From contig NZ_FRBX01000006.1 of the NCBI RefSeq assembly GCF_900142715.1, forward strand, positions 124,001 through 188,000: DNA of 64,000 nucleotides, given 5' to 3'. The stretch comes from Flavobacterium pectinovorum. GTDB taxonomy: Bacteria > Bacteroidota > Bacteroidia > Flavobacteriales > Flavobacteriaceae. Below, one piece after another: positions 1-8,928 of the stretch (positions within the stretch are counted from its first letter, which is position 1; each line of letters starts with the position of its first letter). Made by a program: the position numbers and the translations under genes. A model generated the notes under the pieces. That model was not told the DNA's origin, ran no database searches, and saw nothing but the letters and a program-made list of their open reading frames with translations.

Positions 1-1
1 C

Positions 2-871
2 GAAAACGTCCCATTCCCAAATCTTCCAAAAGACAGAGTAATTGGATTGGTAACTATTAAACCTAAAAACAAAGTTTCTTATTTCAAAAAAGGAATTCAT
101 ACCATTCTCCCCAATAGTGTTTTTATTAGGCGAGGCAGTAATTCTATTCCGTTTGAAGGTGAAGTAGAGAAGAATTACCAAAATACAGAAACTGTTATTG
201 GAATCGAAAATAGTTCGCGCAACAGTATTCAATATACTCTTGATGGCGTCATCGATTTTATGAATTTCAGACATAAGGATATGTCGCCCAAATATTATGT
301 TTTTAAGGAATTATTTGTAATTTGCTGGGCGGGAGTTCCTAAAAAGTCCCGTGATAAAACCTTTCTTTCCCGCGTTGATATCGAATTAATCAACGAACAA
401 ATTAAACTTTTTTATTCCGCTCAGGATGTTGTTACAATTGTTTTTGATGATGATAGTTTTACAATAACCGAATATGTTCCGTTAGGATTAAATGACAAAA
501 CGAGTTATTATCCTCTGGAAGAGCAAACGATTCGGTTTTTTGACAACGGTTATTATAAAATCGATCGTAAAATGCTTTTCCAGCCTCCTGAATTCAACAG
601 ACCAATGCTTTTTCATATTTATAATTCGAATATGGCTTTGCTTCAAAAACTGCAAAAAGGTTCTGTTTTATCTGAACGGGAACTTAAAGATTTAGAAAAT
701 CTTCCTTCGACTTTTATGATTTGTTATTTGAATGGTTTTGATGATGCAAAACAAAAATTAATTGATTCAAAATTGCTTTTAAAACCTTTTTCGCAAGTTT
801 ATTTATCTTTTAAAGAAGCACTAAGAATTTTGAGAAAGATGAAATATGATTTTCAGGAAGGTTCGAAATAA
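2..871 (+). CDS. AlbA_2/Schlafen-like protein, C-terminal part (5' truncated)
   Basis: The reading frame is open to the window edge, so the start lies outside; the TTG at 47 is only an internal candidate. The visible N-terminus (NLPKDRVIGLVTIKPKNK, then a short loop and VFIRRGSNSIPF) resembles the end of an AlbA_2 (Schlafen-type) domain, where a conserved YVRRGSxxxPA strand closes the fold. The remaining ~200 residues are acidic and alpha/beta, with no motif I recognise. AlbA_2 proteins are often nucleic-acid-binding or defence-associated, but nothing here shows the activity. The family call rests mainly on the RRGS motif and is tentative. Confidence 0.5.
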   Translation, partial: ENVPFPNLPKDRVIGLVTIKPKNKVSYFKKGIHTILPNSVFIRRGSNSIPFEGEVEKNYQNTETVIGIENSSRNSIQYTLDGVIDFMNFRHKDMSPKYYVFKELFVICWAGVPKKSRDKTFLSRVDIELINEQIKLFYSAQDVVTIVFDDDSFTITEYVPLGLNDKTSYYPLEEQTIRFFDNGYYKIDRKMLFQPPEFNRPMLFHIYNSNMALLQKLQKGSVLSERELKDLENLPSTFMICYLNGFDDAKQKLIDSKLLLKPFSQVYLSFKEALRILRKMKYDFQEGSK

Positions 872-873
872 AG

Positions 874-929
874 GTTCAGAGGTGCAAAGTTACAAAGGTT
901 TTCTCGTAGAGACGCACAGCAGTGCGTCT
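874..929. repeat. Dispersed repeat fragment with 8-bp hairpin
   Basis: A non-coding stretch of the GGTTCAGAGGTGCAAAG type is followed by a hairpin, AGACGCAC-agca-GTGCGTCT at 910-929. Similar GGTTC/CAGAGG/CACAAAG words recur at 33118-33290 and 51006-51042. It may also terminate the gene ending at 871, although no T-run follows. Confidence 0.5.
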
Positions 930-988
930 AACTCAAAGTGATTATTTTTTGAATTACATCCAGATTTAGCCAAATTTGTTTTCTTCAA

Positions 989-1732
989 TTATAGATATTT
1001 CAAATATTTACTGACTTTGTCATAAGGGAAAAGTATTTCTTTTGGGCCATCAGCATACGAAGCAGCTTCATAAGAGTTGTAATATAAAAGCAAACCTTCT
1101 TCGGTATAAAAAATATTTTGTGGCAGGTGAAATTTATCATTTTCGAACATTAAGCCAGTTGCATTAATATTTGATTTTGATGGAATTTTATATTTCTTGC
1201 GGAATTCCTTTTCGGCGAAAGCCTTAAATTCCTTTTCATTTTTAAAAATCTGATCATTAAAAATGGTTTTTCCAGTTTTCGGATTAAATAATAAAGAGCG
1301 ATATCCCTGATATCCGTGAGCGCCTCCGGTAAAAGTGTAATGATCTAGTTTAATATTTATAATCTGGTCGGATTCAAATTCTATGTTTCCTTTAATTTTT
1401 CCTTCCCATCCAAATGTTTCGTTGGGGAATTTTTCATGCATTTCTTCGTAAGAAGCAATAAATGAAGTAGCCAATGTGTTGTAATCATTTAGTTTTAGAG
1501 GTTCTTCTCCAAAATAAACAATTTCTTTTATTACTAAAAAGAGTTTTTTATTTATGCTGTCTGCAACGACAGGAATATTTTTTGCAATAGGAATATCAAT
1601 CGTAATTTGAGGGAAATCGATTTTACATGGTATGGTAGATTTTTTTTCAAATGTTTCATTTTCAAATGAAAGCCCCTTGTTACAACTAGTGAATAATAGA
1701 AACAAGAAGACTAAAAAACTATACTGTTTCAT
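989..1732 (-). CDS. DUF3298/RsiV-type lipoprotein
   Basis: The 247-residue protein starts with a lipoprotein signal (MKQYSFLVFLFLLFTSC), so Cys17 should be lipidated in the periplasm or outer membrane. The C-terminal half matches the DUF3298 pattern: a TGGAHGY loop (about residue 135), NPKTGKTI, then an LFxY-type strand and a hydrophobic end LFPYDKVSKYL. DUF3298 occurs in anti-sigma factor RsiV and in many Bacteroidota lipoproteins of unknown role. It is a single gene, divergent from the cystathionine gamma-synthase gene with 105 bp between them. Confidence 0.7.
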   Translation of the reverse strand: MKQYSFLVFLFLLFTSCNKGLSFENETFEKKSTIPCKIDFPQITIDIPIAKNIPVVADSINKKLFLVIKEIVYFGEEPLKLNDYNTLATSFIASYEEMHEKFPNETFGWEGKIKGNIEFESDQIINIKLDHYTFTGGAHGYQGYRSLLFNPKTGKTIFNDQIFKNEKEFKAFAEKEFRKKYKIPSKSNINATGLMFENDKFHLPQNIFYTEEGLLLYYNSYEAASYADGPKEILFPYDKVSKYLKYL

Positions 1733-1837
1733 ATCTAAAAGTGTTAATTATATACAAAGGTAAGAAGTTGTATCAGGATTAAAATAAATTAAACGGTAAA
1801 TTTGTAATCTAAAACAGAGTTTAAAATACGTAACTAT

Positions 1838-2980
1838 ATGAAATTCAATACTAAAGTAATACATGGTGGTCAACATCATGATCCAAGTACAGGAGCTGTT
1901 ATGCCTCCGGTATATCAAACTTCAACTTATATTCAAACAAGTCCGGGACAACCCTTGGGCGATTATGAATATAGCCGTGCATCGAACCCAACTCGTACAG
2001 CATTAGAGAATGCTTTGGCAAGTATTGAAAATGGTTCTCGCGGATTGGCTTTTTCATCTGGATTGGCGGCAACAGACTGTATTTTAAGAGGATTTAAAGC
2101 TGGAGATGAAGTCATCGCAATGGATGATTTATATGGTGGAACTTATAGAATGTTTTCGAGAATTTATAAAGATTCAGGTATTAAATTTCATTTTGTTGAT
2201 ATGACTGATATTGCAAAATTGAAATCATTAATCAATGAGAATACAAAATTGATTTGGGTTGAAACACCAACAAATCCTTTAATGAAACTGGCTGATATTG
2301 AAGAAATTTCAAAAATCACCAAAGAGAAGAAAATTTGGCTTGCTGTTGATAATACTTTTGCAACGCCTTATTTACAAAAGCCTCTGGATTTGGGAGCCGA
2401 TATTGTAATGCACTCTGCTACAAAGTATTTAGGAGGACACTCTGATGTAATAGCGGGAGCTTTAATTGTAAAAGATGAAGCTTTAGGAGAACAATTGCAT
2501 TTTCAGCAATTTGCAACCGGTGCAACACTTGGTCCAATGGATAGTTTTTTGGTTTTAAGAGGAATTAAAACGCTTTCATTAAGAGTTCAAAGACATTGTG
2601 AAAATGGAGAAAAAGTGGTTGAATTTTTAAGTAACCATCCAAAAATCAAAACAGTTTATTATCCTGGATTACCGAGTCATCCGTTTCATGAAATTGCAAA
2701 GAAGCAAATGAAAGCTTTTGGCGGAATGGTTTCTTTTACATTTGTTTCGGGTAAAAAAGAAGATTCGATTGCGTTTTTAGAGAAATTGAAAGTGTTTACT
2801 CTGGCAGAATCTTTAGGTGGAGTTGAATCTTTGGCCAATCACCCGGCTTTAATGACGCACGCTTCTATTCCTGCTGATAAGAGAGCCGAAGTTGGTATTA
2901 CCGACGATTTGGTTCGATTGAGTGTTGGTATTGAAGATGCAGAAGATTTAATTGCTGATATAGAGCAGGCTTTAGCATAA
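1838..2980 (+). CDS. metB: Cystathionine gamma-synthase / trans-sulfuration PLP enzyme
   Basis: At 380 residues this is a full-length Cys/Met-metabolism PLP enzyme (fold type I). Diagnostic segments are YSRxSNPTR near residue 45, SSGLAATDCIL near 74, the YGGTYRMF motif near 100, VETPTNPLMK near 142, DNTFATPYLQKPL near 167, and the PLP-lysine motif SATKYLGGHSD near 194. The family includes cystathionine gamma-synthase, cystathionine beta/gamma-lyase and homocysteine synthase. The sequence places it in the CGS/CGL group but cannot exclude lyase activity. It is monocistronic and followed by a strong hairpin. Confidence 0.85.
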   Translation: MKFNTKVIHGGQHHDPSTGAVMPPVYQTSTYIQTSPGQPLGDYEYSRASNPTRTALENALASIENGSRGLAFSSGLAATDCILRGFKAGDEVIAMDDLYGGTYRMFSRIYKDSGIKFHFVDMTDIAKLKSLINENTKLIWVETPTNPLMKLADIEEISKITKEKKIWLAVDNTFATPYLQKPLDLGADIVMHSATKYLGGHSDVIAGALIVKDEALGEQLHFQQFATGATLGPMDSFLVLRGIKTLSLRVQRHCENGEKVVEFLSNHPKIKTVYYPGLPSHPFHEIAKKQMKAFGGMVSFTFVSGKKEDSIAFLEKLKVFTLAESLGGVESLANHPALMTHASIPADKRAEVGITDDLVRLSVGIEDAEDLIADIEQALA

Positions 2981-2994
2981 AAATTATCACAAAT

Positions 2995-3047
2995 AAAAAA
3001 TCCCAAATTCCAATGTTAATCATATTTTGGAATTTGGGATTTTTTTT
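2995..3047. terminator. Bidirectional terminator
   Basis: Long arms AAATCCCAAATTCCA (to 3012) and TGGAATTTGGGATTT (from 3028) are flanked by A- and T-runs. It lies between the convergent metB and outer-membrane protein genes and can serve both. Its ATTCCAAATT words recur at 17581-17699. Confidence 0.85.
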
Positions 3048-3061
3048 ATTTTGAGATTTCT

Positions 3062-3853
3062 TTAAAATTCTAAATACATAATGTATCCTACGTTGAACCA
3101 AACCTGAGAATCGTTTGATTTATTTTCTTTATAAATATCTTTGTTTGGATTTAAACCATCAACCCAGTCAGAATTGAATCCTTGATAACGAATATCAAAC
3201 ATTAAATCGCTCATTTCAGTTAGTTTGTAATGAACTCCAACCCCGGTAACTACAGATAATACAACGCCATTTTCGCTAGAAAAACCATAAGGGCGGCCAT
3301 CCGAAGGAGTAAGGTATTTTGCAAAAGTTGTTGAAGGAAGTCCTAATTGACCCAATCTTGATCCTACTTTTGTAGAATAATAACTTGCCTGAAATCCTAA
3401 ACTTAAATAAGGACTAAAGCTGCCAACTGAGTTTTCGAAGTCATGAATTTTTATAAAAGAAAATTCTAATTGAGATCCAAGGTTTACTAAAGTTGTACTT
3501 CCTTTCATCGCTCTTAGATGTTGGACAAGTCCCTTTTGTTCTTCTCTATCCACCCATTGACCATAATGCTCAAGATTGGTTTTGTTAAAAGATAATTCAG
3601 ATCTAACTTTAAAATGTTCTGTAAAGAAACTTTCTCTGTTATTATTTGCAGAAAAGTTAATAAAGTGAACTAATCCTACACCAAAACCTGAGTTACCAAC
3701 ATTGGTTTTCATATCGTGGCGTTCTCCAAAATCAGATTGAAAAGATACAGGTCCGAATATTATTCCTACTTCTTGTGCTAAATCAGATTGAGCAAAGGCA
3801 GTTGTAGTGATTCCTAAAAAGGCGAATAATGTGAGTACTATTGGTTTAAGCAT
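3062..3853 (-). CDS. Outer-membrane protein of flavobacterial THC0290_0291 type
   Basis: I place the start at the ATG at 3853, because from there the protein begins with a clean signal peptide, MLKPIVLTLFAFLGITTTAFAQ. An upstream in-frame ATG at 3895 would add 14 residues ahead of the signal. The mature ~240 residues alternate polar and hydrophobic strands (FGVGLVHF, LGFQASYY, VTGVGVHYKL, DIRYQGF) and end in aromatic YLEF, as outer-membrane barrels do. It resembles a small family of flavobacterial outer-membrane proteins of unknown role; I recall the family name from memory. Confidence 0.6.
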   Translation of the reverse strand: MLKPIVLTLFAFLGITTTAFAQSDLAQEVGIIFGPVSFQSDFGERHDMKTNVGNSGFGVGLVHFINFSANNNRESFFTEHFKVRSELSFNKTNLEHYGQWVDREEQKGLVQHLRAMKGSTTLVNLGSQLEFSFIKIHDFENSVGSFSPYLSLGFQASYYSTKVGSRLGQLGLPSTTFAKYLTPSDGRPYGFSSENGVVLSVVTGVGVHYKLTEMSDLMFDIRYQGFNSDWVDGLNPNKDIYKENKSNDSQVWFNVGYIMYLEF

Positions 3854-4080
3854 GTTGTTTGGGCTTTCAAATCTTGGCAAATATATAAAAAACATGTACG
3901 ATTCAAAATATAAAATTAACGTATTAAAAAATAAGTAACAAAATACTTAATTTGTTAACTTTAATTGTGATGATTTGAATTAAATAGAGATGTGGTAAAT
4001 GCTATATTTAGGAATGTTTGAAAATTATATAATTCACTCTTTAGAATTAAAAAAAATAACATTCGGTTAGCATTTTGTTA

Positions 4081-4111
4081 TATCTTTGTTTGTTAAAACG
4101 AAAACGTTTTC
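4081..4111 (+). promoter_or_regulatory. gdhA promoter with LacI-type operator
   Basis: A Bacteroidota -7 box TATCTTTG lies at 4081-4088. Twelve bases downstream, at 4100-4111, is the perfect 12-bp palindrome GAAAACGTTTTC, the classic central-CG operator form bound by LacI/GalR-family repressors. It falls about where transcription begins, in a 65-base leader before gdhA. The -33 element is not clear. Confidence 0.5.
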
Positions 4112-4175
4112 TTAAACGTATTTTCTTGTTTATTGCGCTAAAATTTAAATATTTACTTGAATAATTTATTTCAAA

Positions 4176-5519
4176 ATGGAACAAAAAATTAATGAGTTTA
4201 TGGCTCTAGTCGAGTCAAAAAATCCAAACGAGCCAGAATTTCTTCAAGCCGTTAGAGAATTTGCAGAAACGGTAATTCCATTTATTGCAGAGCGAAAAAA
4301 ATATGATGGAAAAAACTTACTTCTTAGAATTGCTGAGCCAGAACGTTCTATAATTTTTAGAGTTCCATGGGTAGATGACAAAGGGGAAATAATTGTAAAC
4401 AGAGGTTTTAGAATTCAAATGAACTCTGCAATTGGGCCATACAAAGGCGGAATCAGATTTCATCACACTGTAAACCTATCAGTTTTGAAATTCCTTGCTT
4501 TCGAACAAGTTTTCAAAAATAGTTTGACGACACTTCCAATGGGTGGTGGAAAAGGTGGTTCTGATTTTGATCCTGAAGGGAAATCTGATGGCGAAATCAT
4601 GCGTTTCTGTCAATCGTTTATGACAGAATTATGTCGCCATATTGGTCCTGATTTAGATGTACCTGCCGGAGATATTGGTGTTGGTGCAAGAGAAATTGGC
4701 TATTTATTTGGTCAATATAAAAGAATAAGAAATGAATTTACAGGGGTTTTAACCGGTAAAGGACTTGCATATGGTGGTTCATTAATACGTCCTGAGGCTA
4801 CAGGATACGGAGTTGTTTATTTTACAGATCAAATGTTGCGCACTATCGGACATGAGATTAAAGGTAAAAGAGTAGCAATTTCAGGATTTGGAAATGTGGC
4901 TTGGGGAGTTGCTTTAAAAATAAATGAATTAGGCGGGAAAGTAGTTACTATTTCCGGACCTGATGGATACATTTATGATGAAGAAGGAATCTCTGGAGAA
5001 AAAATCGAGCATATGGTAGAGATGAGAGCAACCGGTGATAACAGAGCCGAAGTTTATACTAAGAAATATCCAAAAGCTGTTTTTCATAAAGGAAAAAGTC
5101 CATGGGAAGTAAAAGTTGATATCGCTATTCCGTGTGCTACTCAAAACGAATTGACAGGCGAAGATGCTAAAAAATTGATCGATAATGGTGTTTTATGCGT
5201 AACCGAAGCTGCAAATATGCCTTCAACATTAGACGCTATAAAATTATTCCTGGATAATAAAGTTTTATTCGCACCAGGAAAAGCTGCAAATGCTGGTGGA
5301 GTTGCTGCATCTGGTCTTGAAATGACACAAAACTCAATTCGTTTAAACTGGACAAGCGAAGAAGTAGATTTGAGATTAAAAGATATTATGGTTGGAATTC
5401 ATAACCAATGTAAAAAATACGGAATGGGCGAAGATGGCTATGTAAACTACGTAAAAGGAGCAAACATTGCCGGATTTGTTAAAGTTGCCGATGCTATGCT
5501 TGCGCAAGGTGTAGTATAA
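4176..5519 (+). CDS. gdhA: Glutamate dehydrogenase
   Basis: At 447 residues it has the length of the hexameric NADP-type glutamate dehydrogenases. Typical segments are NRGFRIQMNSAIGPYKGGIRF (about residue 80), the catalytic-lysine loop LPMGGGKGGSDFDP (about 125), PAGDIGVGAREIGYLFGQYK (about 165), and the Rossmann motif AISGFGNVAWG (about 236). It interconverts 2-oxoglutarate plus ammonium with glutamate in the cytosol. Cofactor preference is inferred from overall similarity. It is monocistronic, with its own promoter and a terminator. Confidence 0.95.
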   Translation: MEQKINEFMALVESKNPNEPEFLQAVREFAETVIPFIAERKKYDGKNLLLRIAEPERSIIFRVPWVDDKGEIIVNRGFRIQMNSAIGPYKGGIRFHHTVNLSVLKFLAFEQVFKNSLTTLPMGGGKGGSDFDPEGKSDGEIMRFCQSFMTELCRHIGPDLDVPAGDIGVGAREIGYLFGQYKRIRNEFTGVLTGKGLAYGGSLIRPEATGYGVVYFTDQMLRTIGHEIKGKRVAISGFGNVAWGVALKINELGGKVVTISGPDGYIYDEEGISGEKIEHMVEMRATGDNRAEVYTKKYPKAVFHKGKSPWEVKVDIAIPCATQNELTGEDAKKLIDNGVLCVTEAANMPSTLDAIKLFLDNKVLFAPGKAANAGGVAASGLEMTQNSIRLNWTSEEVDLRLKDIMVGIHNQCKKYGMGEDGYVNYVKGANIAGFVKVADAMLAQGVV

Positions 5520-5537
5520 TTTTTAAATACAATTTTC

Positions 5538-5578
5538 AAAAGCCTTCATTTTTCGTAAAGTAAGATGAGGGCTTTTTT
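5538..5578 (+). terminator. gdhA terminator
   Basis: A stem of AAAAGCC(T)TCAT and ATGAGGGCTTTT is followed by six T residues, directly after the gdhA stop. Confidence 0.85.
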
Positions 5579-5583
5579 ATTTT

Positions 5584-5645
5584 CACCACCAATTCACGAA
5601 TTTGTTTTTTTTCAAATAATGAAATAATTCGTGAAATCGTGGTGG
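5584..5645. repeat. CCACGAATT-type palindromic element
   Basis: The imperfect inverted repeat opens with CACCACCAATTCACGAATT and closes with the matching AATTCGTGAAATCGTGGTG. It belongs to a family with further copies at 49764-49890, 53955-54098 and 61933-62034, all intergenic. Confidence 0.65.
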
Positions 5646-5702
5646 ATAATTATAAGGAAAATCATTTTATACAGAACAAAATTCAAATACTTTGGTTTGT
5701 AG

Positions 5703-5710
5703 TATATTTG
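5703..5710 (+). promoter_or_regulatory. -7 box TATATTTG of porZ
   Basis: The box matches TAnnTTTG and lies 20 bases before the chosen ATG at 5731. It rules out the upstream TTG at 5692 as the start, since that codon precedes the promoter. No good -33 TTG is visible. Confidence 0.5.
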
Positions 5711-5730
5711 CCTATCCGAATATATTTAAT

Positions 5731-8013
5731 ATGATGAGAAGGTTTCTGTATATTTTGTTTTTTATTTTTATGCAATTAAGTTTTGCACAGAATACTTTAT
5801 CGTGGCAAGGTTATTTTTCATTTAATGAAATAAAAGATATTTCAGAAAGTTCAACAACTGTTTTTGCTGCTTCAGAAAATGCTTTGTTCTCTAAAAGCAA
5901 TATTTCAAATACTGTTAAAACAACCACTACAATTGATGGACTTTCGGGACAAACAATTTCGGCAATATATCATAGTGAAACTTTCAAAAAGACAATTATA
6001 GGTTACGAAAACGGGATGATCATTGTAATCAATGAAACTGACGGAAGTATAATAAAAAAAGTCGATATCATTAATAAACAATTGGCCGCCAATATTAAAA
6101 AAGTCAATCATTTTATGGAATATAATGGCTTGATTTATGTTTCATGTGATTTTGGTATTGTACAATTTAATTTAACTACTTCTCAGTTTGGTGATACTTA
6201 TTTTATAGGCGATAACGGAGCCGAAATTAGTGTAAAACAAACCGCATTTTTTAACGGATTTATTTACGCAGCAACTTCCAGCGGTATTCGAAGAGCAAAT
6301 AGTACAAGTCCTAACTTAATTGACTTTAATCAATGGGGCATTGTAAATTCCGGCGACTGGTCAAGCGTTGAAGCGCTGGATACAGAACTTATTGCAATTA
6401 ATTCAGTTGGATATATTCATCGATTTAATTCAAATACATTTATTGGGTTTTTACAGCTTTCGCAGCCTTCTGCGGATATGAAAGCAGAAAATCATAATTT
6501 GTTTATTACAACCGCAAATACGGTTTATGTTTATAATAACAAAATGGTTTTAAATCGTCAAATAACCAATACTCAGGTTTTAGATAATACCTTAAGTTTT
6601 AGTTGTGCAACTGCTGTTGGAGATGTGATTTACATCGGGACAAAAGAAAACGGATTATTTTCTTCAACTCTTTCCGGGAATTCAGCTTTCGAAAATATAA
6701 CACCAATTGGGCCGGTACGAAACAATATTTTCTCATTAGATGTTAGTCCAAACAGTGTTTGGGCTGTTTATGGAGATTATGATTTGAGTTATAATCCTTA
6801 TCCTTTAGATAGTTACGGTATTAGTAAATACAATACTTCAGGCTGGTTAAATATTCCTTACGAAGATGTTTTTGATGCAAAATCAATGTCTCGTGTTATT
6901 ATTAATCCGAATAATGACAATCAGGTTTATGCAAGTTCCTTTTTTTCAGGTCTATTAAAATTAGAAAACGATACTCCGACTATTTTATATAATGAAAAAA
7001 ACAGCAGTCTGGAAAGTTTAAAAGTTGATAATTATAATGTTGTAGACATTCGTGCCAACGCAACAGCTTTTGATAAATCAGGAAATTTATGGATAACAAA
7101 TAGCCGGGTTAAAAATGGTTTGAAAGTTTTAAAAACAAACGGACAATGGGGCAGTTACTCGCTGGCAACGATTCTTAATAATGTTGAAAACAATTCTTAC
7201 GGCGAGCTTGTTGTAGATAAAAATAATACAAAATGGATCGCTACTTACAGAGAAGGAATAGTCGGTTTTAACGAAACTACCAATACCTTTAAAAAAATGA
7301 CTTTTGGTACCGATGTTGGGAATTTACCTTCTGTAGATGTTCGTGCATTGGCTGTTGATACTAAAAACCAGTTGTGGATTGGAACCACAAAAGGATTAAG
7401 GGTTTTGTCAAACGTGAGTAGTTTTCAAACAGAAAGTCAGTTAACGGCAAATGCAATCATTATTATAGATGATAATCTGGCTCAGGAATTATTGTATGAG
7501 CAATTCATTACTTCGATTGTGGTCGACGGAGCCAATAATAAATGGATTGGAACTTCAGATTCGGGAGTTTTTATGGTCTCACCAAACGGCCAGGAAACGA
7601 AATATCATTTTACTATAAATAATTCACCTTTACCAAGTAATACCATCAACGATATAAAAATCAACAGTACAACCGGAGAAGTTCTTATTGCAACCAATAA
7701 AGGATTAATTTCTTTTGGCGGTATTGCAACAGGTGCCAACGAAGATCTGAATAGTGTATATGTATACCCAAATCCGGTACGTCCGGAGTTTACGGGAACT
7801 GTAAAAATTGCAGGTTTGCTGGATAAAGCCAATGTAAAAATTACCGATATTACCGGAAGTTTAGTTTACGAAGCAACTTCGGCAGGAGGAACAATTGAGT
7901 GGGATACAACAGCTTTTGGAAGATATAAAGTGGCTTCTGGCGTGTATATGATTTTTATTTCTGCTCAGGACGGTGGCGAAACTAAAGTGAAGAAAGTAAT
8001 GATAATTAGATAA
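5731..8013 (+). CDS. porZ: Type IX secretion protein PorZ-like
   Basis: The 760-residue exported protein starts with the signal MMRRFLYILFFIFMQLSFAQ. Two beta-propellers follow, containing two-component-regulator-propeller-type strands such as DKSGNLWITNS, DKNNTKWIATY, DTKNQLWIGTT and NNKWIGTSDSG. It ends in a Por-type C-terminal domain (VYPNPVRPEF, then VKKVMIIR), so it is itself a likely type IX substrate. Length and order match PorZ of Porphyromonas gingivalis (about 776 residues), which works with the PorU sortase at the cell surface. It lies directly upstream of recO. The alternative is a generic propeller protein with a sorting tail. Confidence 0.75.
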   Translation: MMRRFLYILFFIFMQLSFAQNTLSWQGYFSFNEIKDISESSTTVFAASENALFSKSNISNTVKTTTTIDGLSGQTISAIYHSETFKKTIIGYENGMIIVINETDGSIIKKVDIINKQLAANIKKVNHFMEYNGLIYVSCDFGIVQFNLTTSQFGDTYFIGDNGAEISVKQTAFFNGFIYAATSSGIRRANSTSPNLIDFNQWGIVNSGDWSSVEALDTELIAINSVGYIHRFNSNTFIGFLQLSQPSADMKAENHNLFITTANTVYVYNNKMVLNRQITNTQVLDNTLSFSCATAVGDVIYIGTKENGLFSSTLSGNSAFENITPIGPVRNNIFSLDVSPNSVWAVYGDYDLSYNPYPLDSYGISKYNTSGWLNIPYEDVFDAKSMSRVIINPNNDNQVYASSFFSGLLKLENDTPTILYNEKNSSLESLKVDNYNVVDIRANATAFDKSGNLWITNSRVKNGLKVLKTNGQWGSYSLATILNNVENNSYGELVVDKNNTKWIATYREGIVGFNETTNTFKKMTFGTDVGNLPSVDVRALAVDTKNQLWIGTTKGLRVLSNVSSFQTESQLTANAIIIIDDNLAQELLYEQFITSIVVDGANNKWIGTSDSGVFMVSPNGQETKYHFTINNSPLPSNTINDIKINSTTGEVLIATNKGLISFGGIATGANEDLNSVYVYPNPVRPEFTGTVKIAGLLDKANVKITDITGSLVYEATSAGGTIEWDTTAFGRYKVASGVYMIFISAQDGGETKVKKVMIIR

Positions 8014-8024
8014 TGTGGAAATGG

Positions 8025-8118
8025 AGATAATTAGATAATTATTTGGACTAAATAATCTAATTAATGACTACAATCAAAAGTCTAATATATTAAGAAGTCT
8101 AATAATCTAAAATCTAAA
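8025..8118. repeat. AATCTAA-rich low-complexity spacer
   Basis: The porZ-recO spacer consists of short direct repeats of TCTAATAATCTAA and AAAATCTAAAATCTAAA. It closes every frame ahead of recO and leaves only the TTG start. Confidence 0.6.
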
Positions 8119-8125
8119 ATCTAAA

Positions 8126-8839
8126 TTGTTAGTCAAAACCAAAGCAATTGTTATTTCAGCATTAAAATTTCAGGAAAAAAGTTTGATCGTAAAATGTTTT
8201 ACTCTTTCAAGCGGACTGAAATCTTATTTTGTGCGTGACGCTTTTTCAAATCGAAAAACCAGTCAGAAGATTGCTTATTTCCAGCCATTTTCGATTTTAG
8301 AAATTGAAGCTGTTCATAAGAACAAAGGCACGCTTGAAAATTTAAAAGAAATAAAAACGGCAGTTCCTTTTCAAACCATTCATACCGACATTGTAAAAAG
8401 CACTATTGTAATGTTTCTTTCAGAAATGCTGCATCATTCTATTCAGGAAGAAGAAAAAAACGAATCACTTTTTGAATTTTTAGAAAGCGCCTTAATCTGG
8501 TTTGACCATCACGACGAAGTTTCCAATTTTCATTTAATCCTACTTTTAGAGGCAACAAAATATTTGGGTTTTTATCCGGATGTTTCCGAAATTGATTTGC
8601 CTTTTTTTGAAATGAACGATGGCGTTTTTACACTTTTTCATGGAATAAATGCCTTAACGGAGCATGAAACAAATCTGTTTAAAAAATTAATTGACCTAAA
8701 ATTTGACAACGATCAAAGGGTATTTCATGTGGTTGAAAGACAAGTCTTACTAAAAGTTCTAATTGAGTATTATAGTTTTCATTTAGAGGGATTTAAGAGG
8801 CCAAAATCACTAGATGTTTTGAGGGAAATTTTTTCTTAA
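8126..8839 (+). CDS. recO: DNA repair protein RecO
   Basis: The 237-residue protein begins with the RecO OB-fold signature: LVKTKAIVISALKFQEKSLI, then VKCFTLSSGLKSYFVRDAF. In RecFOR repair RecO anneals ssDNA and loads RecA. The start is TTG at 8126, because all upstream frames close in the CTAA-rich repeats just before it and no ATG precedes the conserved TKAIVI segment. The zinc cysteines of many RecO proteins are absent here; the only Cys is in VKCF. It follows porZ by 112 bp and is probably in the same transcription unit. Confidence 0.9.
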   Translation: MLVKTKAIVISALKFQEKSLIVKCFTLSSGLKSYFVRDAFSNRKTSQKIAYFQPFSILEIEAVHKNKGTLENLKEIKTAVPFQTIHTDIVKSTIVMFLSEMLHHSIQEEEKNESLFEFLESALIWFDHHDEVSNFHLILLLEATKYLGFYPDVSEIDLPFFEMNDGVFTLFHGINALTEHETNLFKKLIDLKFDNDQRVFHVVERQVLLKVLIEYYSFHLEGFKRPKSLDVLREIFS

Positions 8840-8856
8840 TTAAAGTATAATTTATA

Positions 8857-8864
8857 TATATTCG
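8857..8864 (+). promoter_or_regulatory. Candidate -7 box TATATTCG
   Basis: It is a one-base variant of TAnnTTTG (TTCG, as in the ileS promoter) 65 bases before the propeller gene. There is no convincing -33 element. Confidence 0.35.
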
Positions 8865-8928
8865 CAAACGATTAGTGAGATCAAAAATTTGCCCATACTT
8901 AATTTATTAATTTTATAAGCTAACAACT

